Positions 11,317 to 23,401 of a stretch of DNA of 64,000 nt are shown in pieces (position 1 is the first letter of the stretch; every line of letters begins with the position of its first letter). The translations under genes were made by a program, and so were the position numbers. The DNA is taken from the NCBI RefSeq assembly GCF_050908995.1, contig NC_135130.1, positions 5,387,001 through 5,451,000 on the forward strand, given 5' to 3'. Below the pieces are notes generated by a model that had not been told where the DNA came from, did no database searches, and worked only from the letters and a program-made list of their open reading frames with translations. This DNA comes from Andrena cerasifolii (lineage: Eukaryota; Arthropoda; Insecta; Hymenoptera; Andrenidae).

Positions 11317-14099
11317 TCACTCCTCGTACCGGGACGGTATTCGCGGGAGGCCGTGGGACGTGTGCACGGAGCATCTCATTTTCTCGGGGTACACGTCGGC
11401 GAATTTTCTGTGGTATCTCGGAGAGGATCGCGAGTAGTCGGGAATCTTCTCCATCTGCTCGGGGACCTCGTAGATCGTCGGCGACTTCAGGTCCCTGGAT
11501 CTGCGCGACTTTGACGAATACGGGGGTGTCGGGTTGTCATTGGCACCGTTTGCGTATTTGGAGCTGTGCCTGGAGATGTAGCGGCCGCAGAATTGTTGCT
11601 CGTGGCTCTCGGGCTCGTCGCCTGGAATGTCAGGAAGGAAAGGTGGTGACTATCAAACGCACAGACTGGGATAGATACTAGTTAGCAGTATCTGCGGTTG
11701 CAAGTCAATTGGACATAGTTTTCATTCATGATTCTAGCAAAGTTTGAGTCAGTGAGAGCACTGCTTAACGAATCTCGTTGCAAGCCATACAGTAGGTGCT
11801 TGCACTGGAGATTCGGTAGCTCTGCGTGACCGAGGTGAACGGTCAAGAAACTGGAATGAAAGGTAAAGTTAGGAAGAAGCGTACCAATTGGTCCCTTGGT
11901 AGGAAAGCTGGCGCGATCATCGAATCTGCAGCAGTTCTTCGTGGGGGACTCGCTCTTCTTGTTCGACAGGCTGCCGCAGCGATTGCACTTTCTCGTCTTG
12001 CCGAATTCCGCCTCGATCAGCTGGTCGATCTCTGGCTTCGTTCGGGCTCTTCGAGACGATGGGATCGGCAGTGCGGCGGCATCGTATCGATCGGACTCGC
12101 TCCTGGACTGTGGGCACTGATGGTAGTCCGTGGCTGGTCTCCTCGATGGGTTCTTCAGCGACGTTGGGACGAAGTCTTCTTCTGATAAGGGCTCGGGAAT
12201 CTCGTGGTCGACGAAATCGTGGCAGTACCTGATCAGAGTATTCTTTCAGGTCTGTAGGTACCTACTCGTCCCTAATCACTATCATCTTCGAATAGCTACT
12301 CCCATTAGACTCTCAATATCGCGTATTAATTATAAGTAAATTTACTATTCCAGCGCGTTCTCTGTAACTCAATCGCGCGCTTTAAAAGGCCCCGCGGTCC
12401 ATGAAAAGCTTAGCGTCAATTTTGCGGGGCCTTATGCGCAGATATGTATTATTATAAAATTTCTTTAAAAAGCTCCACGTTCCACGGAAAGCTCAGCGTA
12501 AATTTTGCGGGGCCCTATGCACAGATATTTATTATAAATTTTCTTTAAAGGGCCCTGCGGCCCATGAAAAGCTCAGCGTAAATTTTGCGGGGCCCTATGC
12601 GCAGATATTTATTATAAATTTTCTTTAAAGGGCCCTGCGGCCCATGAAAATCTCAGCGTAAATTTTGCGGGGCCTTATGCACAGAAAATTATTATTTTTA
12701 TTATAAAATTTCTTTAAAAGGCTCTGCGGTCCACAAAAAGCTTCGCGTAAATTTTGCAGGGCCCTATGCGCAGATATGTATTATTATAAAATTTCTTTAT
12801 AAGGCCCCGCGGTCCACGAAAAGCTCAGCGTAAATTTTGCGGGGCCCTATGCTCAGATATTTATTATTATAAAATTTAGAAGTACATACAAATGCATTAT
12901 ATTTTTGGTCCCACATAAATTTGGGACCTGGGCCGGAAAAAATTCACGCTGCCCCTGACTGTATCACAAAGATTATCTGTATGACTAGGCTAGGAAATTA
13001 GAGATATGGAAACAGGATTTATAGTTGCAAAATTAAGACACACGTTTAACTAGAAACTGCTTGATAAAACGAAATTACTAGCTGGTAATTATATAAATCA
13101 GAGAGCCCTGGTTTCAAGTGGCATTATGTAGATGTAACCTGCATTTACACGGCGAACTCTTTATAACTCTTAAATTCTTTACTTCTTTATTTATGTACAC
13201 GATGTTTGTTGTATTGTCCGCTCGAAAGTATTATTATTATTAAATGATTAGGAATGCCAATTATAGTATATGATATCCCCTTTTACAAACCTGGAGGGCG
13301 ACGTATGGCCTTGGCCCACAGCCCCGCGCTGCTGGCAACGAAGTCTTCGTGTTTCTTGCTGCTCCGTGGCTCTCCATCGTTGTTCCCTCAGCAATGCCTC
13401 TTTCTTGCCCTCCCTCGGAGCTCTATGGGCCTGCGGAGATATGTCAGATTCTTCGTCTGTTTCGTCGTCCGCCTCCTGCTCCTCGTAATCCTTGTTCAGG
13501 TAGTCACCTGGCTCCTCGTGAACGTCCTCTGTCAGAAGAAATCTCAAGTGTTAATACTCCACGGTTGAACCCAGTCCAATCATCTAATCTATACCTTCTT
13601 CTTCTGCTTCCTCCTCCCCATTGTCGTCAATGAAGTTCTCCAGCTTCTCCTCCGCGTACTTCAACTTCTCACTGTCCCCAAACTCCTCGCCGTAGCGATT
13701 CTTCCTGGCAGTCGAGAAGTTCGGAAGGTAATGCTTGTCTCTGCAGAGCTTGGAGTGACTTTGGAGGCCATGGTGTGACATCTCGGGGCTCTGAGGCGAT
13801 GGGTACTTGGAGTACGTCGGACTGGGACCCGCGTAACCCTTTTGCGGCTTGTAAGAAGTCGCGGCGGCGTAGTAGCTCGCCACTGTTTCCGGATTCCTTG
13901 GGAACACGACCAAAGAGAATGATTTATGTAATCCTCAGGCGATATCACGCGTTAGTTTTCGCTGCTCTGATACCCACCTGCAATTCCTGCCAAACGCCAC
14001 AGACTGGCTCCTCCTCTGCTTGTTGTATGCATCAGCCGGGTCTCTACTCTCGGAGAACGCGTGCGGCGGACACTTCGATTTATAGTCGACGTGCTTCAT
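11317..14099 (-). CDS. unrecognised 436-residue protein, five exons
   Basis: Exons by descending coordinate are 14099-13978 (starts MKHVDYKSK), 13896-13595, 13528-13291, 12228-11885 and 11621-11317 (ends SRYEE, stop TGA). All junctions are GT/AG and phase-compatible (2, 1, 2, 1), giving 437 codons. The protein is hydrophilic and has no signal peptide or membrane segment. It has an acidic stretch around residues 128-175 (ENFIDDNGEEEAEEE, then EEQEADDETDEES). A small cysteine cluster, CNRC near 302-305 and CC near 320-321, could bind a metal. The C-terminal part is rich in Tyr, Ser, Pro and Arg. I do not recognise a family. The second half of exon 3 has a competing frame (see findings), so that segment is the least certain. 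It lies just downstream of the homeobox gene on the same strand, but a shared function is not implied. Confidence 0.6.
12378..12880. repeat. tandem repeat, ~83-bp unit, six copies, intronic
   Basis: Copies start near 12387, 12472, 12548, 12628, 12720 and 12803. Each carries GGCCCCGCGG or a variant, then AAAAGCTCAGCGTAAATTTT, GCGGGGCC and an AT-rich spacer. GGCCCCGC and GCGGGGCC within one unit are complementary, so every unit can form a hairpin. The array lies in the intron between exons 3 and 4 of the minus-strand gene at 11317-14099. Confidence 0.8.
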
Positions 14100-14693
14100 G
14101 ATCGCAATTCTAGCAGTTGCAATTTGATACCCGAGAAATGATGAAACGTCCTTTCGCGCGTCCGAGTATTCTCATACCCTCCTATGTCCCTTTCTTCTGA
14201 CTTTCTACTATTGCATCGTCGTTCAAGAATACCGAAGACAACGCTGAACAAAGGATCAACTCGTCCACTAAAAAAAGGCACGTGCTATCTGCAATTTCAC
14301 GTGTCGCACAATTCAGCGGTCCTCGAACCACCCTTCCCCCCCCCCAATAGTCTTCGTTAAATACCGGTCCAAGGCCAGAGCCGATTCACGAGCAGTCCTC
14401 CCTGTTCCGTCGATCACACGAGCCTATTCAGCGAGCATCAGCGAAAAGTTTACCGGGCAAGCTTCCCTCTCGAAACACACGGTGATCCACGATGATCGCG
14501 GGATGAAGGAATATGAGAAAGAAACGATGGAACGCAGCCGAGAGTCCCGTCGAAACTCTTGGTCAGACTCTTCCTGATCGCGTCCCAAGCGAGGAGTCGA
14601 ACGTCTCTAGGATCGAGCAACGGGAGTGGCAACACGGAGGGGCGAAACGAGGAAACGAAGTGGCGATGCTCGATCGAGGAACGCGGTGCCCTT
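14100..14693. other. spacer between two minus-strand genes
   Basis: The interval runs from the stop of the homeobox gene (14694) to the start of the next minus-strand gene (14099). It should hold the 3' untranslated region of the former and the promoter or 5' leader of the latter. No further coding exon is seen. Confidence 0.4.
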
Positions 14694-17644
14694 TCACCAT
14701 TTGTCGGCCTCGTTGCTGTCCTCGTGCTCCAGCGACGAGTTCAGGGTGCGCTGGAACTCGTGCACCCTCTGGCTCTGCTGCTCGTGGTGGTGCTTACGCC
14801 ACTTGATGCGACGGTTCTGGAACCAGACCTTCACCTGGGCCTCCGTCAGCCTGAGTGCGTGCGCCAGGTACAGTCTCTCCGGGCCGACCATGTACTGCTG
14901 GCGGGCGAATTCACCCTCCAGCCGCTCCAGCTGCTCGGCGGTGAAGATGGTCCGCACCCTCTTCAGCTTCCCACCGCCGCCGGAACACGAGCTCGAGCTG
15001 CCGTTCTTCGTGCCGCCTTCCTGACCTGCAAACGGACGGCTGGCGTGAAGGACCAAGCGCCTTTGAGGGATGACGATTGCTTTCTTGGCGAATTTGCGTG
15101 ATTCGGGGCGGGGAAATGTTAATTTCGGTGGCTCGGGGTGTGGAAGATTCGAAGGTGGAACTGGATGCTTTGTTCGCTTGGAGTGAAGGAGATTTCGGGG
15201 ATTTGTTAGCTTTGGAATGTCGGGGATATTGAAAGGGGGTTGCAGGGAGGACCAAGTGGGTGGTTTGGGGCTAATTAATGAGTGTAATGTGGAAAGTAAA
15301 TGAAGTTCTGTTAAAGAAATTTGTGAAAATTAGTAGGTTATGGAAACGTCAGACATCTTATAATTCAATACCTTGTGATTAAAACGATGTTACCGGTGGG
15401 TGACTAAAGGTATCACGATGTCGATTGATTACCAAATCGTGAGAATTTCTACCACTTCTCAGTCGCAGCCAAGACGAACAGAAATTTATCAAGGCATAAA
15501 ATCGATACAGAAATTTTCACCAGACTGCGTGCCAATGAACTGTTGTCACGGTGTTTTCTCATTTGCATTTGTTTTGAATTGAAATTCGTCCGAAGTGAAG
15601 AATATTTTTAAACGATTTTATTCAGCTTCGATCCTCTGTTTGTTTGTTTCTTGTATATATGCATGTAGGTATGTATGTTTGTATGGTTCAAATCTGGTAA
15701 CTCAATTTTAACCCACCTCCAACTATCCAATTAACTTGGAACTTTGCGGGCGTGCGTAGTTTGGATGATGCAATACAATATTTTAAATAAAAATTAACCC
15801 CGAGGGGGTGAATAAATTGCCCAGTCATCAATAAATATAACCCATAACCACAAATCCAAACGACAAAAAGCCGCTGCGTTCGGGTCGCTAGTCGCATCGC
15901 GATTTGAAATTAAATAAAGGATATTTGTAAAGAAGTCTGGGCTGTGAAATGTATATCCATAAACACTAAAAACTAGAAAATATAGAAATATATAAAAATA
16001 AATTTTATGTTAAACGAGTTCATTAAAAATGCACTAAAAAATAAAAAATAATTCTTTTCTTGTACTACATATTTCGATGGTGTTGTTTCGCTTTAAATAA
16101 AATCGTGGAGCAGGATATCTCACAACAAATTCATTTCGACGCTTGATTCTGTATTAAATTGATTCATATTCTGTTATGAAACATCCTGCTCCACGATTCT
16201 ATTTGAAGTGAAAAACACCATCGAAATTGTAGTACAAGAAAAAAATTATTGTTTAGTTTTTAGTGCATTTTTAATAAAATCGTTTAATATTACATTTTTT
16301 TTATATATTTTCCTTCCGATATACTAGTTTTGCTTTGCAAACATCAGCAGTTTAAACTATTATTAACAATAAATATATAAAGCCTCCTGAAATTAACCAG
16401 AAGGCTATTTCAAAGCAACTCCCCATTCATCTGATCAAAACTGCGTTCCAAAGTACCAAGAAACTTTTCCCTCCCAACGCAATCAAGAAAGATACGTTCC
16501 AAACACAAGAAACAAAATAGTAAACAGTCTGCTAGCTGCTTAAGAGTCGCCTTTAAAGTTCTCTGTTACCTCCTACGTCTCCACCCTCAGCCAACCCACA
16601 TTTTCACGTACGTTCCCTCTCGTAAACAGAAATATCATTGAACACGTTCGGTCTCTTCAGCAAAGCTTCCAAGTAGAAGCCACGCAGATCGGTCAGACAC
16701 CGTGAGGATTACGTACCTTGATGCTTCTTGTACTGTTGCTGCTGGCCACGTTTCTCCCTGGGATTGTTCCTCAGCCCCAAAATGGCGTCGATAGTGAATG
16801 ACTTGGCCTGCTGTTGTTGCTGTTGCTGCGAGTGCTGCATCTGCGTGATGGAGTGCGGATGAGGCAGCTGTGACGACAGGTTCTGTGCGGTGAGATCCGT
16901 GCCCAGCATGTGAGAGCGTCTCATGCGCTCCAGCGCGATGGCCTCCAGGTTCTGGTTCCTCGGTTGCACCTGAATATTCTTGAACTCGTTGTGCTCCAGC
17001 ATGCCAGGGTTCTCCATCAGTCCAGCACCCCCTCGTAGTCTCTCCAGCGCGAAGTTGCCGATGTGGCCGTCCCTCATCCTGTCCAGCGACAGGTTGAACT
17101 CCTTCATCCGATCGAGGTTGTAATTCTTCAGCAGGCCGAAATCCTTGATGTCCTTCTCAGACACGGCGAAATTCAGATCCTTGCCGTACCTGTCTAACGA
17201 CAGCGCAGCGTGGGCGTTCTTCTGCCTGCTGTCGCGAAGGTTGAACAGAAGGTCTTTGGCCGTCGGGTTCTTGGGCCTGCAGAGGTTGCTCGTGTCCACC
17301 GAGTCGTCGTTTTCATTCGATCTATCCAGCGGATAGGTCATCTCGTTCAGGTTGCTCGCGATGTATCCAAAGTCCTTGCCCTTGTTCAGCGTCATCGGCA
17401 GGCTCCTGGTGGCGTTCTCGAACTCCTGGAAGCGGATAGGTGTCCTACCGGGCTCCAGGCCCAGGTGGAAGTCCTTTGGCTCTGTTGGTAGGTCCTCCTT
17501 CGACTTCTCCACCGACAGATTCAGCTCCTTAATCCGCTCGTAGTCTTGGAAGGCTCTCAGGTGAGTCTCGGAGTGGCTGCTCTCGCTCCTGCAGTCTGAC
17601 AGGTCCTCGACGGTCAACCTTCCCGACGGATCGCTGGGCTCCAT
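14694..17644 (-). CDS. noto: NOT/NOTO-type homeobox transcription factor
   Basis: Exon 1 is 17644-16717 and exon 2 is 15025-14694. The junction is AAG|GTACGT to TTTGCAG|GT in phase 1, giving 419 residues. The homeodomain spans residues 330-389 and begins KRVRTIFTAEQLERLE. Its recognition helix reads VKVWFQNRRIKWRKHH, with Gln50 and Asn51. The QQYMVGPER segment is characteristic of the vertebrate NOT/notochord homeobox class (Drosophila relative CG18599). An eh1 motif FTIDAILGL at 283-291 predicts recruitment of Groucho-type corepressors, so it is probably a nuclear repressor. The long N-terminal half has a repeated LDRM-like motif and a Gln run (273-279). The first Met (MEPSDPSGR) is taken as the start because it opens the exon's long frame. 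Family call is strong; the exact orthologue name is inferred. Confidence 0.9.
16014..16285. repeat. intronic foldback, ~100-bp arms
   Basis: The arms at 16014-16115 and 16183-16285 are near-complementary. Shared blocks include AAAAATGCACTAAAAA, TTCTTGTACTAC and ATCGTGGAGCAGGAT with their reverse complements. It sits inside the single intron of the homeobox gene. It is MITE-like with no coding capacity. Confidence 0.75.
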
Positions 17645-19460
17645 AATCGTCCGGGACGCTTTTATTCGCGGACGGGTCTCGTTGCGCGTCGGTAGGGCTC
17701 GATCGGTGCACGTCTATCGTAGGTATCTCTGCACGGATTCAGAACGGAACGCTGCGTGGCACTTTCATACCTAGTGTCACACGTGCTTATTTTTCTCGCG
17801 GGAGAACAATGCCCACTGCTGTCTCGACGACGCTGCCCATCATCGACGAAACTGTCCCAGCTACGGTCGAAACCTTCGGTCCCTGAACCTCCTAAACCAC
17901 TGAACACCACTTCACAGCGTGGCTGTTCGACGGAAGGGCTCGCGCACCGACATCGCGCGCTTCGGTCGTCGAAACTAGCAGGGGAACTGGTCCACGTTGG
18001 TCCGAGGGCCGCGGTGCTTCCGGAGCGTCGGCACAATGGGGAAAAACACGAGGAGCCGTGGCGAGGCGACGACGAGAGCAGGCTGGAAGGAACGGCGGAG
18101 CCGCGCTGGCGCTGCACAGCATCCCAGGATAATGATGTCAGGCACGAGGATCACCGCTATCAGAGAGGGTTGGCCAACAGGACTAAGGATATCCGGCTAA
18201 TGATCCCGTACGTGACGAGGGGGGTATTCACCCTGCACCGTCGCCCACCCCCTTCCCTCCCCTGGCCCCGTTCGCCACTCTCCTAACAATCAGTCCAAGC
18301 GTTGCGTTTCACCTCCGCAACCCCCAAATGGACCGCGGAATACCCCCTCGCCGCGGTCAATATTTTTTCGTCCGACGAAGGAAGCCCGGCGGCACGGCGC
18401 AGCCCGATTGGCCGGATCCTGCCATCACCCCGGCGCCAGGGCACGCCCACGACGAGCATCGTGGGGGTTATTTGCGGGGAGTCTGTTACTTTTTTTCCAC
18501 CCTCCACCCTCAAACCATCCAGCCACGATCCAGCGGCGGCTCTCAAGGCCTGCTCGTTCTTCCACTCTGGTCCTGTTCTAGGTCTTCTATCCTGTCCTCT
18601 CTCCCACCCCTCGTAAGCCCCATTAATAAGCTTTCCTGTGTAAACCCACGCGGCTTATCCCCCCCCCCCTTTATCCAACCCCCACCTCCCGCACAGCAGG
18701 TCTCATTGACGTCGGCAGAGACGGTAGAGATGAGCTTCGTGTACACCCACACGAAGACGAACAACGCCAAGTGTCTCCGCGTTTTCCTTCCTCGACGATG
18801 TCATCCGCGTCTAAGACGTTCCCAGTAATTAGGTGGCCGTTCTAATGATGATGAGGTCGTTTAATTTTGTCCCGGCGATCTTTCTTGCGTCGCCCAAGGA
18901 TCGGGGACAGTCGGACTAGCTCTGATGGATTCACTTGGCGGGCGATGATTCCGTTCGAGTGCCCCCCGTTTCTGGGACTTGGTGATCTTTGGGTGACGGT
19001 GGACCTGTCGCTGCTACCGGTGGCTGTGGCCGAGGCAGATTCTTACTAGCCAATCTTTTAAGCTGCCAGCTTGGGATCTACGGATACCTACGGTCACGTT
19101 TTAGGCTCGCTAGGTGACTGTTCATCTAAATGTTGCTGCTTGTTATTGTTCACACGATTCTCAGACCTGGAGGCAAGTACAGTTCGCCTAATTGCCCCTT
19201 CCCGGACCGAAACTTCATCCGCAATCCCCTCATTAGACGTTGACGGGTATGCGGGAATTTCAGTACCTCGGGAAACCTCTAAGGAGCTTAAGTTCCGAGG
19301 CAAGAGCTTAATTACGTCCAGGTTTTACGTCTTGTCGACTTTTCCTCCCGCGTCATCGTCTTGCTCGCCTTCTTGTCGCAATTACGCGCACGTTCTGCCG
19401 GCGGATTTCGAATTTCCCGAATCTATCACTGAACGTTGAATACACTTGACGCAAAGCGGG
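17645..19460. other. 5' flank of the homeobox gene, GC-rich
   Basis: This region lies immediately upstream of the homeobox start on the minus strand and should include its 5' leader and promoter. It is CpG-rich to about 18.9 kb. Long overlapping open frames occur on both strands (for example 17756-18286 plus and 17662-18117 minus), but none has a family signature. I see no second gene. Confidence 0.45.
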
Positions 19461-20210
19461 TTAAGGGGTTACATTCACCTAGAGGTGCAGAAAAAGCATA
19501 CAAGTTCAGGATTTTTTGGGGGGAAAAGTATAAGTGAAAATCATACACAATGTTTTTCTACTAAAAGATACACCTTTTAACTATATTATTATAAATTTTC
19601 ATGAGATATTATTATTAACTAAAGGAGATATCGGCTTGGATATGAGTCGTGTTTTTTTTTTTTAAGCATTAGCTGGTGGACATTCCCTAGGCGAAACGAC
19701 GCATCTGACAGCAAAAATTCAAATAGGTTTTAAAAAGTAATAACTTTTACGAGTACCCGACGTTCTCCGAATTTTAATATTGTATTTTGGTAAAAAAGGG
19801 CGACCGTCTGAAGTCGAAATATGGTATTTCGGTGGAAAAATTCTTCTTCTTTTTCAACAAGGTTTTGCAAGTATTTCCGTTATTGCAAAATTGAAAGCAA
19901 AGTTTAAAAATGCGAGAACGTCAGGTACTTCTGGATGTTATATATTTTTAAAATCTGTTCGAATTTTTGCTCTCAGATTCATCATTTGCCCTTGGGAATC
20001 CCCACCAGCTAGTGATTAAAAAAACACGACTCATATCCAAGCCGATATCTCCTTTAGTTAATAATAATTTCTCATGAAAATTTAGAATGATGTAGTTAAA
20101 AGATGTATCTTTCAGTAGAAAAACATTGCGTATGATTTTCACTTATACTTTTCCCCAAAGAAATCCTGAACTTGTACGCTTTTTCCGGACCTCTAGGTGG
20201 ATGTAACGGC
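19461..20210. mobile_element. foldback element, ~270-bp arms, TTAA at one end
   Basis: The left arm starts TTAAGGGGTTACATTCACCT. The right arm ends with the complement of the same sequence in degraded form (AGGTGGATGTAACGGCC). The arms (19465-19735 and 19950-20210) share long blocks such as GGCTTGGATATGAGTCGTG and its complement. No transposase is present. It belongs to the recurring TTAAGGGG family. Confidence 0.75.
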
Positions 20211-22451
20211 CTCTTCCTCCCCAAGTGGCTTCTCTTAAAAGATATTGCAAATTTGTTGCTCTGTATCGATCCACCGAGGCTGTCAGGAATAAGAAAATGG
20301 AGTCGAATTTAATAGACGATGCTCAGACAAAACGTCCCCCGGGGCCATTATGAAGTTGGGATTGAGCAATAAATCCCAAATTTACTTGAACCACTCCTTA
20401 CATATTTCAAGAGGACCGGACAATGGATCCGCGTAATTACGTCGTATATTTCCCTCGGGGCCCGCTAAGTTCCGCAAAGTTGGGAATTCAAAAGGCCAGC
20501 GTATAACGATGCGGTAAACTGAAACACGAAATTGAATTTTTAACGACCGCAGTCTCCGAACTTCAAAGCGCCAGCTCGCAGATCGCCTGCCGAGGCCCGC
20601 CTAAATTCCCCTTGATTCGCCTCTCAATTAACGGAAAGGGTTAGAGAACGAATATAAATGTTAAAAGGGCGGGAATGGCGGAATTTTACGACGGCACATT
20701 TTAATTTCAAGGCACTCCAGCTCTCCTCCGCTCGCAGAGGCGACGGCGGAAGAAAAGCATCCCCTAACGTCCCCAGCATCCACCCTCCTCGTACTGCATT
20801 CGGAGTCGGTAATTATTAGCTTTCGACTGGAGGAAGCTACTCGCGGCAGTATTGAATGAGATTAGCGACAAATGTTTAAATTAAACGGGCGCCGGGAGGG
20901 GTAAGGGGCGTGCACGGGGAAAGGAAGGGGTGGCGAAAGAATTTCTATTGAAGCCCGATACCCGGGGCCCTCCCTCTCGAGACCAGGACCAAATGACTTG
21001 CGACTCACCCTTATTACGAGCCGAAATTTATCACGGAAATTTCGCAGAGTATTTTACCCGGATAATTGCTCCGCTTTATAAGAGCCGCCCTTACGGGCCA
21101 ATATAGAAGGCGAAGACGACGATCCCCGTGGCGAGAGTTCCGTTCGCTTCGGCGAATTTCCGCCACCCCCTCCGCCGCTGAGAAATCTTTAATTAATCCG
21201 GCGGCGTTAAAAATGAACACCCCCGGATGAACGATTAATTACACCCGCCCGATTACGGGGGGGGTGTGAAGGTACTGTGTTTAACTGTCATATGTCGTAG
21301 CTCTTTGAGACATTAAAATAGCCACCTCTGAATGCCAGAAGGAACTCACAGGAGCACCCCGCTTCAGCCTCCACGAGCATCATCGCCGAGCGCCTCTCGA
21401 TGACGCAAATTGACTCCAGCCGTCGATCAATCTCTGTTACGCTGGCGCGGCGCGCGGCTCCTCGATAATCGCGGGATCATTAATAAAGCAAACAAACCTC
21501 GCGATTCATCCCCGCCCACCCCCTAAAATCGAGCATTACCGCGCGGGGGCCAGGCTCGACGGGAGCGTGACGTGAAATCTGCAAGCGTGCACACCGTCAT
21601 CCCCGATGTAGATGTCGCGGAAAACGCACACAAAACGGACCCAGGCTTCTGTTCCTGGCTTCTGCGGGCGCATTCTGTTGTCTTATCACCCTCCCCTTCC
21701 GCGCCATCCCTGCCAGCCAGTTCTCATTCCACATGCGATATTAAAGCGAGGGCAATTAGCGGTGGGGGGTTGCTTGGAGAGGGAGGACGACAGTTTCGGC
21801 CGCGCTTTGCCAGTGATCCGGGCTGGTGGGGTTGCCGCGAATATGATTGGCTGTCAGAGGGGTTAATCCCCAGGCCCGGCCACACCCCGCCACGTCTCAA
21901 TCGACCCCCTACCTCGCCTCGTGGATTTTCCGGCGAGGCCTCTGACGCCGCCAGGGAATGGGGGGTGCGCGGAGGACGTCTTCGCGCGATGCAACGTGGA
22001 TTGATTGAGATCTTCGGCACGAGGGACCTGGATGGTCGAGGAAAATCTCGATGGACTCGTCGGGGAGAAGCTGCGTCCGCCGAGGAACGGGGTATGTAGC
22101 GATTATTCTGGGGGTGAGCCGACGGAGTGGCTGGGTAATCGCTGCCGTCGATGGCGGCTGGCGTATGCTAGTTAGTTTAATGTTTCGATGATTTCGTGAG
22201 TATCCTACTGGGGGTTGTGTCGTGGTAGCAATCGGGTATTTTGTTAGGGGCAACGCTGGGTAGAGGAAGCGTTTAGCCACTGAACTTTTTGACCCACAAA
22301 TAAGGTTCCGCGCTTATTAATTTCTATGTATTTTGGGGGATGCTTAATAGTTGCTGTTTATGTAGACTGTCGTACTTATTTAGTTTGTAAGTAGATATAT
22401 TAAAACTGAACCCCTGGTAATTGTGTTTGACTCGATTGTTTTGCAGATTCA
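20211..22451. other. no gene supported; GC-rich noncoding block
   Basis: 20.3-22.2 kb is GC-rich with TAATTA/AATTA-type words embedded, and open frames overlap on both strands. The plus-strand frame 21572-22099 has no recognisable domain. The composition resembles conserved noncoding DNA near developmental genes, but this is inference only. Confidence 0.35.
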
Positions 22452-22963
22452 TTCAGGGGGAACCCTATTCTTTGGGCTAAAAACATTGCGAAATTGGGGA
22501 TTTTTTTTTTAAGAAACTAGCGATTTGATTCATCTGAAATTTGGACCATATTTTAATGCATCTTTGAGGAAGTAATATATTTTTTTTTATTAAATTTTAA
22601 TAAAAAATATAGGAGTTGTACATGATAGACCAACACGCCGCGCAAAATTCGTTGTCCGCTGGTTTACATGATATTTAAATTCCTGGTAATCTGAAATAGA
22701 AAAATAAAACGGCGTTTTACTGTATGTACCTAGCCATAATTTGATGATCCAGAAAAAAATTAATTTTTTGAGGAGTGTGAAAACTTTTCAAATTGAAAGG
22801 TCTGAAACTTGAACTTTTGCTATACAATTTTGTGCCAATTTTTTTTTGTAATCAAAGAAGTATATAACTTATCGGCACCCTGGTTCGAATTGCTAGTTTG
22901 TTAAAAAAAAAAATCGAAAAATTCGCGATGTTTTTAGCCCAAAGAATAGGACTCCCCCCTTAA
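22452..22963. mobile_element. foldback element with GGGGGA/TCCCCC ends
   Basis: The left end contains CCCTATTCTTTGGGCTAAAA. The right end contains its complement, TTTTAGCCCAAAGAATAGG, followed by ACTCCCCCCTTAA. The left flank (TTCAGGGGG) has lost a perfect TTAA. It is non-coding and probably belongs to the same broad class as the neighbouring TTAA elements. Confidence 0.65.
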
Positions 22964-23401
22964 GCGTTTAAGGTCTCTCTTGAACCATCTCTTAAATAGA
23001 ATCAGCGTGCATTGTTAATTAGAATCCCAAGAGGCAAGTGTTCGCGCGATTGCTTTAACGACGGCGTTCAACTCAATAACGCGAGGTCAGAGGCGAAATT
23101 CGCTCGAAAGATGAAAGGGGGATTTACCTCTATCTAATAACAGGCGCGTAATGATAATCCCCTGCTTGGTAGCGAAGCGGGGGGGGGGGGGGGAGGCGAA
23201 GGAGGCAGAATCCTGGAACGCACGAAACGTTGAAAGCTTGGTGAGCAGGAAATTGAGGATTTTTTTGTTGAGAAGATCAAAAGGAGGGTAATAACGTTAT
23301 AGAGCCAGTTCTTTATGCTAATACGGTATACGAGCAATTCTGTTTAATCCGATCTCCGGTCTGTATTCAAACTCCTTAAGTTATCATTCCTGTGGAACGA
23401 T
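22964..23401. other. spacer with a poly-G run
   Basis: No gene is seen. A homopolymeric G tract lies at about 23178-23194. Confidence 0.5.

Noticed and set aside
10846..11681. Plus-strand frames of 222 and 162 codons
   Set aside because: They are antisense to the last exon of the minus-strand orphan gene, whose frame fits splice phases and codon use better.
17662..18286. Opposing frames upstream of the homeobox start
   Set aside because: No family signal. The region is better explained as the CpG-rich promoter and 5' leader.
21572..22099. A 175-codon plus-strand open frame
   Set aside because: Equally long frames overlap on the other strand, there is no recognisable motif, and the GC-rich composition explains the absence of stops.
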